A stretch of DNA of 64,000 nucleotides from Roseospira marina. GTDB taxonomy: Bacteria > Pseudomonadota > Alphaproteobacteria > Rhodospirillales > Rhodospirillaceae. The DNA is taken from contig NZ_JACIGJ010000001.1 in assembly GCF_014197855.1 (NCBI RefSeq), positions 124,001 to 188,000 on the forward strand. The letters are read 5' to 3'. Positions 1-9,412 of the stretch are shown piece after piece. How positions within the stretch are numbered: position 1 is the stretch's first letter; each line of letters starts with the position of its first letter. Below the pieces are notes generated by a model. That model had not been told where the DNA came from. It saw nothing but the letters and a program-made list of their open reading frames with translations, and ran no database searches. Position numbers and translations under genes: made by a program.

Positions 1-2
1 AC

Positions 3-22
3 GGGCTCCCCGAAGGGAGCCC
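3..22 (-). terminator. Hairpin downstream of the PEP-hydrolase-like gene
   Basis: A perfect 8-bp stem (gggctccc / gggagccc) closes on a cgaa tetraloop, 30 bases past the stop codon of the minus-strand gene that ends at 52. No clear T-run follows, so it may be a transcript 3'-end stabiliser rather than a classical intrinsic terminator. Confidence 0.5.
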
Positions 23-51
23 GCGCACGCAGACATCCCTGAGACGAGCCC

Positions 52-882
52 CTACCGCCGGATGGCGGCGAACTTGCGGGTCTGCTCGGTCAAGGCGCCC
101 TCGGTCGGCAGGCGTTCCATGCTGCTGGCGCCATAGAAGCCGTTGCAGTCCGGGCAGCGGGCCAGCACGTACTCGGCGTCGTCCGGCATGGAGATCGGGC
201 CGCCGTGGCACAGCACCAGCACGTCATCGCGCACCGACTTCGCGGCCGTGCTCCAGGCGTTGATGTAGCCCACGCAGTCATCGAGGGTCTTGGCCGTCTC
301 CGCCCCGATCGAGCCGCCGGTGGTCAGGCCCATGTGGCACACGATGATGTCGGCGCCGGCCCTCGTCATAGCGATGGCGTCCTCCTCGCTGAACACATAG
401 GGCGTGGTCAGCAGGTCGAGCTTGTGGGCGGCGGCGATCACATCGACCTCCAGGCCGTAGCCCATGCCGGTCTCTTCCAGGTTGGATCGGAAGACGCCGT
501 CGATCAGGCCCACGGTCGGGAAGTTCTGGATGCCGGAAAAGCCTAGGTCACCCAGCTTCCTCAGGAACGGCTCGGTCAGCATGAACGGGTCGGTGCCGTT
601 CACGCCGGCCAGCACCGGGGTCTTTTTCACGACCGGCAGCACCTCGGACGCCATCTCAACCACGATCTCGTTGGCGTTGCCGTAGGCCATCAGGCCGGCC
701 AGCGAGCCGCGCCCGGCCATGCGGTAGCGGCCGGAATTGTAGATCACGATCAGGTCGATGCCGCCGGCTTCCTCGCACTTGGCCGACAGGCCGGTGCCGG
801 CGCCGCCGCCGACGATGGGCTCGCCCCGGGCGATCTTGGCGCGGAAGGTGTCGAGGATCTGCTGGCGTGGAATGCGGGACAT
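52..882 (-). CDS. TIM-barrel phosphoenolpyruvate hydrolase-like protein
   Basis: 276-residue TIM-barrel protein of the PEP-hydrolase-like family (PF09370 type). Visible family features are a glycine-rich [10 protein letters not shown] near residue 25, [28 protein letters not shown] and the late segment CHGGPISMP. The exact substrate is not established. The ATG at 882 follows a GGAGACTCC ribosome binding site. A longer reading frame starts further upstream but has no good site. It lies 49 bp downstream of the Tm-1-like gene, and the two domains occur as one fused protein in other organisms, so they probably act together. Family assignment is firm, biochemical role is not. Confidence 0.85.
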   Translation of the reverse strand: MSRIPRQQILDTFRAKIARGEPIVGGGAGTGLSAKCEEAGGIDLIVIYNSGRYRMAGRGSLAGLMAYGNANEIVVEMASEVLPVVKKTPVLAGVNGTDPFMLTEPFLRKLGDLGFSGIQNFPTVGLIDGVFRSNLEETGMGYGLEVDVIAAAHKLDLLTTPYVFSEEDAIAMTRAGADIIVCHMGLTTGGSIGAETAKTLDDCVGYINAWSTAAKSVRDDVLVLCHGGPISMPDDAEYVLARCPDCNGFYGASSMERLPTEGALTEQTRKFAAIRR

Positions 883-931
883 AACAGGAGTCTCCGGACA
901 GAACACAGGGAAGACGGGGAGGGAGGCGGCG

Positions 932-2149
932 TTATGCCTCCAGAAGCTCCAGGAAGGCGGCGACGGCCGCATCGGCGAACCGGTCGTCGTTGATGTTCCA
1001 GGGCAGGCGGATCAGCCGGCGGGAGTCGGTCTGGCGCACGGTGGTTTCCAGCGCCTCGAACAGGGCCGCGTCGGCCTCCGGGTCCCAGAAGGGCATCTCC
1101 GGCGCGTCGAGCAGTGACACGCCGCCCTCAGGCAGGAAGAAGCGTACCGGCCCCTCGCACCGGTTCAGCTTCTCGCCGATCCAGCGGCCCATGCGGGCGT
1201 TCTCCTCCACCGTGGTGCGCATCAGCGTCACCTGCGGATTGTGGACGTAGAGGTTCCGGTCGGCGTATTTGGACGGCACCGTGTCCTTGGCGCCGAAGTT
1301 GACCATGTCCAGCGCGCCGCAACTGCCGACGTAGGGCAGGCCGGACCGGATGACCGCACCCAGCCGGTCCTTGCCGGCCGAGAACACGCCGCCCATGAAC
1401 AGGTCGCAGATCTCGGTGGTGGTCAGGTCGAGCATGCCGGCGAGCAGGCCGCTGTCCGCCAGTTTCTCCATGGCCTGACCGCCGGTGCCGACGGCGTGGA
1501 ACACCAGGGTGTCGAACCGGTCTTCCAGCGCGGCCGCCGCATGCTGCACACAGGGCGTGGTGACGCCGAACATGGTCAGCGCCACGGTCGGCTTGGCGTC
1601 TGGATCGGGATCCTTGTGGTGGGCGATCATGCCGCCCAGGGCGTGCGCGGCGTTGGCCAGAACCTGGGACGAGATGCGGTTGATCCCCTGCACGTCGGTG
1701 ACGGACGGGATCATGCAGATGTCGGACGGTCCGACGTAGGGCGCCACGTTGCCGCCGCCGACGGTCGAGACCATCACTTTGGGCAGGCCGATGGGCAGGG
1801 CGCGCATGGCCGGCGTGGCCAGCGCGGTGCCGCCTGTGCCGCCAGCGGAGATCACGCCGCCGATGTCGTCGCGGCTCAGCAGGAAGCGCTCGAAGGCGAC
1901 CGCCATGGCACTGACGGCGCTGCCCCGGTCTCCGGTGAACACCGCGTCCGCGCCATCGGGATGGAACGCGGCGACCGCTTTGGCGCCGATGTCGGTGACG
2001 GCGTCGGCGTGATTCGTCGACAGGTCGACTGTCGTGACGGCGACGCCGAGGTCCTTCAGGGCGTCGGCGATGAAGTGCAACTCGCGGGCCTTGGTGTCGA
2101 AGGTGCCCGCGACGTACGCCACGCCCTGGGGGGCGGGTGAGTTGGCCAT
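932..2149 (-). CDS. Tm-1-like (UPF0261) ATP-binding domain protein
   Basis: 405-residue Tm-1-like protein (UPF0261, PF06792). It opens with [18 protein letters not shown], the characteristic start of this family, and has glycine-rich nucleotide-binding stretches around [20 protein letters not shown] and [14 protein letters not shown]. In plants the homologous domain is fused to a TIM-barrel domain in the tomato Tm-1 viral resistance protein. Here that barrel is the next gene downstream. The ATG at 2149 follows CTGGAGGAAAC, a strong ribosome binding site, so the longer upstream frame is rejected. The bacterial role is unknown. Confidence 0.87.
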   Translation of the reverse strand: MANSPAPQGVAYVAGTFDTKARELHFIADALKDLGVAVTTVDLSTNHADAVTDIGAKAVAAFHPDGADAVFTGDRGSAVSAMAVAFERFLLSRDDIGGVISAGGTGGTALATPAMRALPIGLPKVMVSTVGGGNVAPYVGPSDICMIPSVTDVQGINRISSQVLANAAHALGGMIAHHKDPDPDAKPTVALTMFGVTTPCVQHAAAALEDRFDTLVFHAVGTGGQAMEKLADSGLLAGMLDLTTTEICDLFMGGVFSAGKDRLGAVIRSGLPYVGSCGALDMVNFGAKDTVPSKYADRNLYVHNPQVTLMRTTVEENARMGRWIGEKLNRCEGPVRFFLPEGGVSLLDAPEMPFWDPEADAALFEALETTVRQTDSRRLIRLPWNINDDRFADAAVAAFLELLEA

Positions 2150-2371
2150 GTTTCCTCCAGCCGTTCGCGGTTGTTGGTGGGCGCGGGCAGGCCACGCGCT
2201 GGGGCACGACACCCGCCGGTCGTCGTCCGATAGTCTAAGGCTGCGGATTTCCACCCGCCAACCGGCGTTCGTCTGGAATCTTTTGCTATTTCGGGGCCTT
2301 TGGCGTGCGCATCCGGGCCGGGTACGCCGAAATCGGGTCGCCTGGCGGCCACAGCCGTGCCGTCCGGCGGC

Positions 2372-3850
2372 CTACATCATCAGCGGATCGACCGGGCGTT
2401 CTGGACGCGGCACGAGCAGGTAGGTCTGTCCGGGGCTGGCCATGCGACCGGCCTTGTCGAACGCGGCCTCGCCGCCGCCCCAGAACACATCGCCGCGATT
2501 GATGCCCTTGATGGCCGATCCAACATCCTGGGCGGCCATGAGCCGCTGAATCGGCACACCGTCCGGCCCGGTCGTATCCAGCCAGACCAGGGAGCCGAGA
2601 GGAAGGAACTGCGGGTCCACCGCCAGACTGCGCAACGGGGTCAGGGTCACGCCGAACGCCCCCACCGGCCCCGTGCCGGCGATCTCGCGGAAGAAGATGT
2701 AGCGCGGGTTCTCCCGCATCAGGGCGCGGCCGTCCTCGGGGTGGGTGCGTAGCCAGGTCCGGATCGCGGGCATGGATGCGCCGTCCGCCAGACCGCGCTC
2801 CCGCACCAGACGCCCGATCCCCACGAAGGGTTGGCCGTTGTTCGCGGCATAGCCGATCCGGGTTTGCCGGCCATCGGGCAGGGTCACCCGTCCGGAGCCC
2901 TGAATGTGCAGAATGTGAAGATCGACCGCGTCGGCGGCCCAGAACAACACCGGGGCCTTGCCCTCCAGGGCGCCGTCCTCGATGGCCGCGCGGTCCGTGT
3001 AGGGCTCCAGGACTCCGTTCACCCGGCGTTGCCCTTGCCCGGATTCCATCACGAGATCCTTGGGCGGCCCGTACACCGGGATGGTGTATCGGCCTCCGCG
3101 CGTGCGGGCGGCATCAATGTGGGCTTCGAAATAGCCGGTGAACAGCCCGTGGGCGTCGGCATCGCTGCTGGTGACCGCGTAGACCGCGAAGGCCCGCAAC
3201 AAGAATCCCCGGAAGGCTTGCGGATCGTCGGCCGGGACCTGATCGAGGCGGGCGCACACCGCTTGCCAGTTCGCGACGGTGCCTGTGACAGCCCGCAACG
3301 CCGCGTGCCCCTGGATGGCCATGGACCGGTCCGGAGACAGTTTCGCGAGCTTGGCGCAGGAGCGGTCCAGGGCCGGGCGGGCCTCGAGCACCGTATCCGA
3401 CGGCCAGCCGGGCAGGGCCTGGAGGCTGACCAGGGTGTAGTGGGGTTCCGGCGGCGGGGCCGGGCGCGGCCACAGCCAGACGGTCAGTCCAGCAATCCCG
3501 ACGACAAGCGCCAGCCCGGTTCCGAGTGTGACGCGCTGACGAAAGCGGGCGGGCTTGGTTTCCCACCGGCGCAACGCCAACTCGGCGGAAATCTGCGCGT
3601 GCCGCGTCAGGTCGCGGGCACGACTCCGGGACCAGTGCAAGGCGTGCTGGGCGCGCGGCCCGACGCCGGCCGCAACGGCCTTGGCGTAGTCGCTCGCACG
3701 CTGATGCAGAACGGTCCGGTGATGAGACGGGCCCGGGTCGGACGACCGAAGCTTGGCGAGACGACGGCGAACCACGACGCCGGCATCACGGACCTGACGT
3801 GCAACGTCATGGCCGCGCGAGCCCAGACGGAATGGCCGACGCCAGTCCAT
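2372..3850 (-). CDS. mltA: Membrane-bound lytic murein transglycosylase A (MltA-like)
   Basis: 492 residues. A basic cytoplasmic N-terminal tail (about 1-105) is followed by one membrane segment (about 108-127, GTGLALVVGIAGLTVWLW) and then an MltA domain and C-terminal 3D domain. The family's catalytic aspartate lies in the segment AAQDVGSAIKGINRGDVFWG near the C terminus. The enzyme cleaves peptidoglycan glycan strands to 1,6-anhydro-muropeptides. It starts 10 bp after the stop of the Tim44-like gene, so both are probably one transcript. The cytoplasmic tail of over 100 residues is unusual for MltA, which is normally a short-signal lipoprotein; a later internal start is possible. Confidence 0.85.
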   Translation of the reverse strand: MDWRRPFRLGSRGHDVARQVRDAGVVVRRRLAKLRSSDPGPSHHRTVLHQRASDYAKAVAAGVGPRAQHALHWSRSRARDLTRHAQISAELALRRWETKPARFRQRVTLGTGLALVVGIAGLTVWLWPRPAPPPEPHYTLVSLQALPGWPSDTVLEARPALDRSCAKLAKLSPDRSMAIQGHAALRAVTGTVANWQAVCARLDQVPADDPQAFRGFLLRAFAVYAVTSSDADAHGLFTGYFEAHIDAARTRGGRYTIPVYGPPKDLVMESGQGQRRVNGVLEPYTDRAAIEDGALEGKAPVLFWAADAVDLHILHIQGSGRVTLPDGRQTRIGYAANNGQPFVGIGRLVRERGLADGASMPAIRTWLRTHPEDGRALMRENPRYIFFREIAGTGPVGAFGVTLTPLRSLAVDPQFLPLGSLVWLDTTGPDGVPIQRLMAAQDVGSAIKGINRGDVFWGGGEAAFDKAGRMASPGQTYLLVPRPERPVDPLMM

Positions 3851-3860
3851 CCGGGGTATC

Positions 3861-4589
3861 TCAATCGTCGTCGGGGGTGCGCGTCGCCACCAGCGCCCAG
3901 TTCGGGTCGCGCGACGCGGTATCGCGCGCGAAGGTCCAGATGTCCGTCACCCGCGCGATGTGGTCCGGATCCCCGTCCACGACGGCACCCTCGCCGTCCC
4001 GCACGACGTTGACCTGGTCGGTTTCGTACTGGACCGTCACCTTGGCGATGCGGTCATCCATGCGGCACTCCGCGATGGTGATGGTCTTGAACCCGAGAAC
4101 CTCGGTCTCCATTGCCTCACCGGCCGACTCGCGCTCGTCGATGGCGCCGGCGAAGCCGTCATAGACTTCGTCCGCCAGCAGCGGTCGCAGGGCCGCTTTG
4201 TCGCCCTTCGCAAAGGCCTCCACGATCATCTCGAACGCGGCGCGGGCGCCGCCGAGGAAGACCTCCGGGTCAAACTGCGGATCCGCGGCGCGGATCGCCT
4301 CTACCCCAGCGTCGGACGCGACGGAGGTGCGCCGGCTCCAGGCCGAAGAGGGTTGATCGGCGGCGCGGGAGTCGCCCTCCGCGTCCTCGCTATCGGTGTC
4401 CCGCCGCCCGGGCAGATCAATGACGTTGTCGTCCCCGCCCTGGCGCTGGTTCGTTTGGCCGTCGAACGGGGTTCGCCGCGGCTTTTCATTGCCCGTGCGC
4501 TTGCCCAGCACACTGCGCAGGCGCAACACAAGGAACGCCGCGATCATGGCGAAAAAGATGATGTCGATGAATTGGAAGCTGTCGCCCAT
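3861..4589 (-). CDS. Tim44/TimA-like domain protein
   Basis: 242-residue inner membrane protein. An N-terminal membrane segment (residues 4-24, SFQFIDIIFFAMIAAFLVLR) is followed by a charged linker and a C-terminal Tim44-like domain (from about residue 115: LGGARAAFEMIVEAFAKGD and on). Alphaproteobacterial homologues resemble the Tim44 component of the mitochondrial import motor, but their own role is not settled. The start at 4589 places the membrane segment at the N terminus; the longer upstream frame is basic and low-complexity. It is divergent from fxsA and secB, the usual alphaproteobacterial arrangement, and followed by mltA. Confidence 0.87.
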   Translation of the reverse strand: MGDSFQFIDIIFFAMIAAFLVLRLRSVLGKRTGNEKPRRTPFDGQTNQRQGGDDNVIDLPGRRDTDSEDAEGDSRAADQPSSAWSRRTSVASDAGVEAIRAADPQFDPEVFLGGARAAFEMIVEAFAKGDKAALRPLLADEVYDGFAGAIDERESAGEAMETEVLGFKTITIAECRMDDRIAKVTVQYETDQVNVVRDGEGAVVDGDPDHIARVTDIWTFARDTASRDPNWALVATRTPDDD

Positions 4590-5054
4590 GGCCGATCGAA
4601 ACTCGCCGACTTGATTCCGGAGACGGTCTCGCCGCATCCGGAACGTGATGTATGCGCCTGGGTTGGCGCTCGAAGTGTTCGTTCGTTGTCTGCCCCGGTG
4701 TCCGATCCGGCCCGCCCAACGCGGGGTTTCGAGACCTGTCGGGTCTGGGCTCCAAAACGCGAGCCGTGCCGGCCCCATACTGGACCTGAACCGTCGCCGT
4801 GAGCTACACACGTCTTCGGCGGCACGACCCGCACGTCACCAGGGATCCAGTCTGAGGGACCCGTGACCCGGGATCAACCCGCGTTGTGGGTCCATCGGGC
4901 TTTTGGGTTCCCTTCAGCGCGGCCCGTGAACCGCCCGACACGGCGGTACATAAGAAGTGCGGCCGTGCGGAGCAAGGCGAAATCGCCCCGCCGCGCCCGT
5001 GTCCGTCGGGCGGAACGGGCCTCCTGTCCCCCTGTAAACGAGGCACACGCCGCC
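4590..5054. other. 465-bp divergent intergenic region, no gene seen
   Basis: The region lies between the divergent Tim44-like and fxsA starts. Reading frames crossing it are arginine/proline-rich extensions of the flanking genes without credible translation signals. It holds an imperfect inverted repeat (ggacccg at about 4858 with gggtcc at about 4889). Promoters for both operons must lie here, but I could not pick convincing -35/-10 pairs. Confidence 0.5.
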
Positions 5055-5630
5055 ATGCCCTTCTTGCTGTTGCTCGCCTTCATTGGTGTTCCCCTTCTTG
5101 AGATCGCCGTGTTCATCCAGGTTGGCGACGTCGTCGGCCTGGGTTGGACGCTGGGCCTGGTCATCCTGACCGCGGTGATCGGCACCATGCTGTTACGCGC
5201 CCAGGGCGTCGCGACCCTGAACCGGGCGCGCGCCAGCCTTGGACGCGGCGAGGTGCCGATGCGCGAGGTGTTCGATGGGGCCTGTCTGCTGGTGGGGGGC
5301 GCCCTTTTGCTCACCCCGGGATTCGTGACGGACAGCCTCGGGTTCCTGCTCCTCCTGCCGCCGGTGCGGGCGTTCGCGCTGGACCGCCTGAAGCAGAGCG
5401 GGCGCCTGCATGTCCACACGACGGGGATGCCTCCGGGAGGCGACGACCCGTTCGGTGCCGGACGCGGCCCGACCCCGGGCGGCGGGCGCGGTCCGGTCAT
5501 CGATGGGGAGTATGAGGACCTGGGTGACGGCGACGTGGGCGAGCCCCGACCCAGCCGCTGGAGCGGAGTCGCCGGGCCGAATGAGAGCCCGGACGAGGCC
5601 CAGGACGGGCGGTCCGACGACCGCTCCTGA
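5055..5630 (+). CDS. fxsA: FxsA-family membrane protein
   Basis: 191-residue FxsA-family protein. The N-terminal two-thirds contains membrane segments (residues 2-22 PFLLLLAFIGVPLLEIAVFI, about 30-50, and about 75-105 with the family motif LTPGFVTDSLGFLLLLPPVR). A charged Gly/Asp-rich cytoplasmic tail follows. FxsA in E. coli is named for suppressing F-plasmid exclusion of phage T7; its general function is unknown. The start at 5055 (ACGAGG upstream) gives the classic MPFLLLLAFIGVPLLEI N terminus and rejects a longer frame from 4863. It lies just upstream of secB. Confidence 0.9.
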   Translation: MPFLLLLAFIGVPLLEIAVFIQVGDVVGLGWTLGLVILTAVIGTMLLRAQGVATLNRARASLGRGEVPMREVFDGACLLVGGALLLTPGFVTDSLGFLLLLPPVRAFALDRLKQSGRLHVHTTGMPPGGDDPFGAGRGPTPGGGRGPVIDGEYEDLGDGDVGEPRPSRWSGVAGPNESPDEAQDGRSDDRS

Positions 5631-5784
5631 AGGCGGCCACCGGGCGGTCTTCGGGCTGGGCCCTCGGTTGTCAGACTCGGGCCATCATGGTACGGAACCC
5701 GCGCCGAGGCGTACGCCCGGCGGGGCCTTTGGCGTGCCCGAACGGCCCTTTCCGAACAAGCAACCCTTCAATCGGGAGTGAACG

Positions 5785-6291
5785 ATGAGCGAACCGCAGA
5801 CCACACCGGGATCCGGCCAGGAGACGCCGCCCCTGGTCATCAACGCCCAGTATGTCCGCGACCTCTCGTTCGAGGCCCCGAACGTGCCGGGCATCTTCAC
5901 CGAGATGCGCTCGTCGCCTGAGATCTCGGTCAGCGTCGATGTGCAGGCCAGCGTCTTCGACGAGGAGCGGAAGCTCTACGAGGTCCGCCTGAAGCTCAAC
6001 GCGCAGGGTAAGGTCGGCGAGAAGACCGCCTTCATCGCCGAGCTGGAGTACGGCGCGGCCGTGTCGGTGAACGCGCCGGCCGAGCATCTGAACCCTCTGC
6101 TGCTCATCGAGGCGCCGCGCCACATGTTCCCGTTCGCCCGGAACATCCTGTCGGATCTGACGCGGGACGGCGGGTTCCCGCCTGTTGTGCTGCAACCCAT
6201 CGATTTCGTGGCTCTGTTCCGTCAGCGCGTGCAGGCGTTGCAGAAGCAGGCGGACAAGACCGACCAGGGGGGCGACGCCGGTACGGCCTGA
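5785..6291 (+). CDS. secB: Protein-export chaperone SecB
   Basis: 168-residue SecB, the tetrameric cytosolic chaperone that holds preproteins unfolded and delivers them to SecA. The conserved core runs from PLVINAQYVRDLSFEAPNVP through VYEV-type strands to the family segment LLIEAPRHMFPFARNILSDL and DGGFPPVVLQPIDFVALF. A GGGAGTG ribosome binding site precedes the ATG. It is 154 bp downstream of fxsA on the same strand. Length and motifs are ordinary for alphaproteobacteria. Confidence 0.97.
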   Translation: MSEPQTTPGSGQETPPLVINAQYVRDLSFEAPNVPGIFTEMRSSPEISVSVDVQASVFDEERKLYEVRLKLNAQGKVGEKTAFIAELEYGAAVSVNAPAEHLNPLLLIEAPRHMFPFARNILSDLTRDGGFPPVVLQPIDFVALFRQRVQALQKQADKTDQGGDAGTA

Positions 6292-6390
6292 CGGTGAACA
6301 GGGGGGCCGCGCGGCGCCGGTTCGATCGGGATTGGATCGGGTCGCGCGGCAAAAAAAATGGGGGGCTGGGCCGGGCGGTAAAAATTCCCG

Positions 6391-6419
6391 TTGACAGGGA
6401 AGGGACCGCCCGGTAGAAA
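6391..6419 (+). promoter_or_regulatory. Sigma-70-type promoter for tRNA-Leu
   Basis: TTGACA at 6391-6396, a 17-bp spacer, then TAGAAA at 6414-6419. The -10 box is about 30 bp upstream of the mature tRNA 5' end. This is near-consensus and well placed; transcription start not measured. Confidence 0.65.
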
Positions 6420-6449
6420 CCCGGCCTCCAACGCCCCGTTGCCGCAAAT

Positions 6450-6536
6450 GCCCAGGTGGCGGAATTGGTAGACGCGCAGGTTTCAGGTACCTGTGGCCGA
6501 AAGGCCGTGGAAGTTCGAGTCTTCTCCTGGGCACCA
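6450..6536 (+). tRNA. tRNA-Leu (anticodon CAG)
   Basis: The acceptor stem GCCCAGG pairs with CCTGGGC, followed by encoded ACCA. The anticodon arm is CAGGT-TTCAGGT-ACCTG, giving anticodon CAG. A long variable arm (tggccgaaaggccg) marks a class II leucine tRNA. The T arm contains GTTCGAGTC. It is 87 nt long and followed immediately by a short T-run. Confidence 0.97.
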
Positions 6537-6781
6537 TTTTTACAGAGCGTTGTTGGCGGGATACCGGAACGGTCCGGACCCGCCACCGGGCAGAGCAAGG
6601 CCCGCGAGCCACTTCGGTTCGCCGATGCTTGGTACCGACCGCCGCCGTGCAATCGGGCTCAACCCGGCGCGGCGGTTTTCGTTTGTGGGGCCGAGCACAC
6701 CGCGCTGCGATGGTGGACGCATTGGGAGCCAAGCGCCCGCCGCACACGCGGTTCGACGACAGACGCGAGAAAGCCGCCCTC

Positions 6782-7393
6782 ATGGCCGAGATTATTCTGC
6801 ACGACACCGACCTGCCCGCCGACGTGACCTTCACCGGGAGCGTCGCCGTGGACACGGAGACGATGGGCCTGAAGCTGCACCGCGACCGGCTGTGTTTGGT
6901 CCAGCTGTCCGGCGGTGATGGTGTCTGCCATCTGGTCCGAATCCACCCGGGCGCCGCGGCGCCGAATCTGTGCGCTCTGATGGCGGACCCGGCGGTGACC
7001 AAGATCTTCCATTTCGCTCGTTTCGACGTCGCGATGCTGCTGACCCGGTTCGGGGTGCGCACCGCGCCGATCTACTGCACCAAGATCGCGTCGAAGTTGG
7101 GGCGTACCAATACCGAGGCTCACGGGTTGCGCGTGCTCTGCAAGGACCTGCTCGGGATCGACATCTCGAAGCAGATGCAGAGTTCCGACTGGGGGGCCGA
7201 TACCCTGAGCCGCGAGCAGATGGAGTACGCCGCCAGTGATGTGCTGTACCTGCACCGCCTGAAGGCCCACATGGAGGGCCTGCTGGCGCGTGAGGGACGC
7301 ACGGAACTCGCCCAGGCTTGTTTCGACTTCCTCCCCGACCGGGCCGCGCTGGACGTGGCCGGCTGGGCGGAGGAGGATATCTTCGCTCACTGA
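6782..7393 (+). CDS. rnd: RNase D-like 3'-5' exonuclease (single domain)
   Basis: 203-residue DEDDy exonuclease domain. Exo I is AVDTETMG (about residues 22-29), Exo II is around HFARFDVAML, and Exo III is YAASDVLYL, with Tyr and Asp in the DEDDy spacing. These residues bind the two catalytic metals. Full-length RNase D (about 375 residues) has C-terminal HRDC domains; these are absent, as in the short form common in alphaproteobacteria. It probably trims structured RNA 3' ends. The start was chosen at 6782 to avoid an Arg-rich upstream extension. It precedes kdsD by 107 bp. Confidence 0.9.
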   Translation: MAEIILHDTDLPADVTFTGSVAVDTETMGLKLHRDRLCLVQLSGGDGVCHLVRIHPGAAAPNLCALMADPAVTKIFHFARFDVAMLLTRFGVRTAPIYCTKIASKLGRTNTEAHGLRVLCKDLLGIDISKQMQSSDWGADTLSREQMEYAASDVLYLHRLKAHMEGLLAREGRTELAQACFDFLPDRAALDVAGWAEEDIFAH

Positions 7394-7500
7394 TCGCCGC
7401 GCGTGCCGTCGTACAAGGCCGCCCAGGCGGGTCAGGCTGGACCCTCGGCACAGAGCGCGTTGGTGCGTTCCGATCCCCCGATCCGCGAGAGACGCCGTTC

Positions 7501-8544
7501 ATGTCCTCCTCCGCCACCCGGTCCCCCCTGTCACCGACGGTTCCGACGGTGGAGCCGGCTGCGGACGACTCGCCGGCCCTGCGAAGTGCGCGACGGGTTC
7601 TGCAGGCGGAACGCGATGCGTTGGACACGCTGGCGAGCACGCTTGGCCCCGACTTCGACGCGGCGGTGACGCGCCTGCTGGCCTGCCGGGGGCGGGTGAC
7701 CGTGACCGGTATGGGCAAGAGCGGGCATGTCGGGCGCAAGATCGCGGCCACGATGGCCTCGACCGGAACGCTGGCGCAGTTCGTGCATCCGGCGGAGGCC
7801 AGCCACGGCGACCTCGGCATGATCGGCCGCGAGGATTTGGTGTTGGCGTTGTCGAACTCCGGCAACACGCCGGAGCTGTCGGATCTGATCGCCTATACGC
7901 GCCGGTTCGGTATCCCCCTGGTGGGCATCACCGCCCGTGCCGACGGGGCGCTGGCCCAGGCGAGCGACGTGGCCCTGGTTCTGCCGCCGCATGGGGAGGC
8001 CTGTCCGCTCGGACTGGCGCCCACCACCTCCACGACGCTGATGATGGCCCTGGGTGATGCGCTGGCCGTGGCGCTGCTGGAAGCGCGCGGCTTCAGCGCG
8101 CGAGACTTCCAGGTGTTCCACCCGGGCGGCCGGCTTGGCAAGGCGCTGCTGCGCGTCGGTGACGTCATGCACAGCGGCGAGGCGCTGCCCCTGGTGACCG
8201 CCGAAACCCCGATGTCGCGGGCGCTGATCGAGATGTCGCGCAAGGGCTTCGGCTGCGTCGGCATTGTTGCGTCCCTGGACGCGGCCGGTACGCCGGGGCC
8301 TTTGCTCGGGGTCGTGACCGATGGCGACCTGCGGCGGCACATGGCGCCCGATCTGGTCGCGCGACCGGCGGGCGACATCATGACGCGCGACCCGCGGACC
8401 GTGCCGCCGAGCATGCTGGCGGCGGAAGCCTTGCACATCATGAACGCGGGCGAGCGTCGCATCACGAACCTGTTCGTGGTCGAGAACGGCCGCCCGGTCG
8501 GCTTCATTCACATGCATGATCTGTTGCGGGCCGGTGTGGACTAG
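7501..8544 (+). CDS. kdsD: Arabinose-5-phosphate isomerase (KpsF/GutQ family)
   Basis: 347 residues. A SIS domain (about 50-200; VTVTGMGKSGHVGRKIAATMASTG and SNSGNTPEL) is followed by paired CBS domains (about 220-347; VGDVMHSGEALPLV, GDIMTRDPRTV). The enzyme interconverts ribulose-5-phosphate and arabinose-5-phosphate, the first committed step toward KDO of the LPS core. Location next to lptCAB supports this role. The ATG at 7501 follows CGCGAGAGACG; the longer frame overlapping rnd is rejected. Confidence 0.93.
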   Translation: MSSSATRSPLSPTVPTVEPAADDSPALRSARRVLQAERDALDTLASTLGPDFDAAVTRLLACRGRVTVTGMGKSGHVGRKIAATMASTGTLAQFVHPAEASHGDLGMIGREDLVLALSNSGNTPELSDLIAYTRRFGIPLVGITARADGALAQASDVALVLPPHGEACPLGLAPTTSTTLMMALGDALAVALLEARGFSARDFQVFHPGGRLGKALLRVGDVMHSGEALPLVTAETPMSRALIEMSRKGFGCVGIVASLDAAGTPGPLLGVVTDGDLRRHMAPDLVARPAGDIMTRDPRTVPPSMLAAEALHIMNAGERRITNLFVVENGRPVGFIHMHDLLRAGVD

Positions 8545-8662
8545 ACCAGCATGGGCGCGACGGACACAGCCGTCGGGCGGTCGGGAGGTCGGAGGGCCGG
8601 ACCAAGCGCGACGCATGCCATCGGGGCGTGGATGGTGAAGCCGGGATGACGGTGCGATCGCG

Positions 8663-9412
8663 ATGAAGCTGGCTCCGAAAAACAGTGTGTCGAGGACGGC
8701 AGCCCCCCCTGGGGACGACGCGCCGGACACGGATCATCGATCCCACGCGACGGACCGGCCGGAGGACTCGGCGCGCCAGGACACCGGAGAGCGATCCGGT
8801 TCCCACGGTGGAACGCGACGGTACTCCCGGTTCGTCACCATCATGAAGCTGCTCCTGCCGAGCGTCGCCGTGGTGCTGCTTGGGCTGGTTTTGGCTTGGC
8901 CGCAGATTCAGTCTCAGACGGAGCGGTTTACCCTGGGCTTCGCAGCGCTGGATCCGCGCGAGGTCAATCCCAGCACTTTGGTGAATCCGCGCTTTCACGG
9001 CGTGGATGCGCAGGACCAGCCCTACACCCTGGTGGCGGAGGCGGCGGAAGAGGTCCCCGAGGATCCGGACCGGGTGAACCTGGACAAGCCGCAGGGCGAC
9101 ATCACGCTGGGCGGCGGGCGCTGGCTGTCGTTGCGGGGCAACGCCGGCCTGTATTCCAAAGCCGACCGAACCCTGAACTTGGATGGCGACGTGATGCTGT
9201 ACCGGGATGACGGGTTCGAGTTTCACACGGACGAGGCCCGGATTGACCTGGAGACCAACAGTGCCCACGGGACGGACCCGGTGCGGGGCCAGGGACCGGA
9301 CGGGACGATCAACTCTGATGGCTTCGTGATGGTCGACGGTGGCCGCGTGGTGACGTTCACGGGACGGGCGCATCTCGTGTTGCAGGACGGCGGAGGGAGG
9401 ATCGCGCCATGA
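8663..9412 (+). CDS. lptC: LPS export protein LptC
   Basis: 249 residues. A hydrophilic cytoplasmic N-terminal region of about 60 residues is followed by a single membrane anchor (about 61-80, MKLLLPSVAVVLLGLVLAWP) and a periplasmic LptC/OstA-like beta domain. LptC bridges the inner membrane LptBFG complex to periplasmic LptA. The cytoplasmic extension is longer than in E. coli; an internal ATG at residue 61 would give the short form. The gene overlaps lptA by four bases (ATGA), indicating translational coupling. Confidence 0.9.
   Translation: MKLAPKNSVSRTAAPPGDDAPDTDHRSHATDRPEDSARQDTGERSGSHGGTRRYSRFVTIMKLLLPSVAVVLLGLVLAWPQIQSQTERFTLGFAALDPREVNPSTLVNPRFHGVDAQDQPYTLVAEAAEEVPEDPDRVNLDKPQGDITLGGGRWLSLRGNAGLYSKADRTLNLDGDVMLYRDDGFEFHTDEARIDLETNSAHGTDPVRGQGPDGTINSDGFVMVDGGRVVTFTGRAHLVLQDGGGRIAP

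Noticed and set aside
6306-6349. Inverted repeat gccgcgcg / cgcgcggc followed by an A-run, after secB
   Set aside because: The A-run would suit a minus-strand terminator, but no minus-strand gene ends there. The long loop makes it weak for secB.
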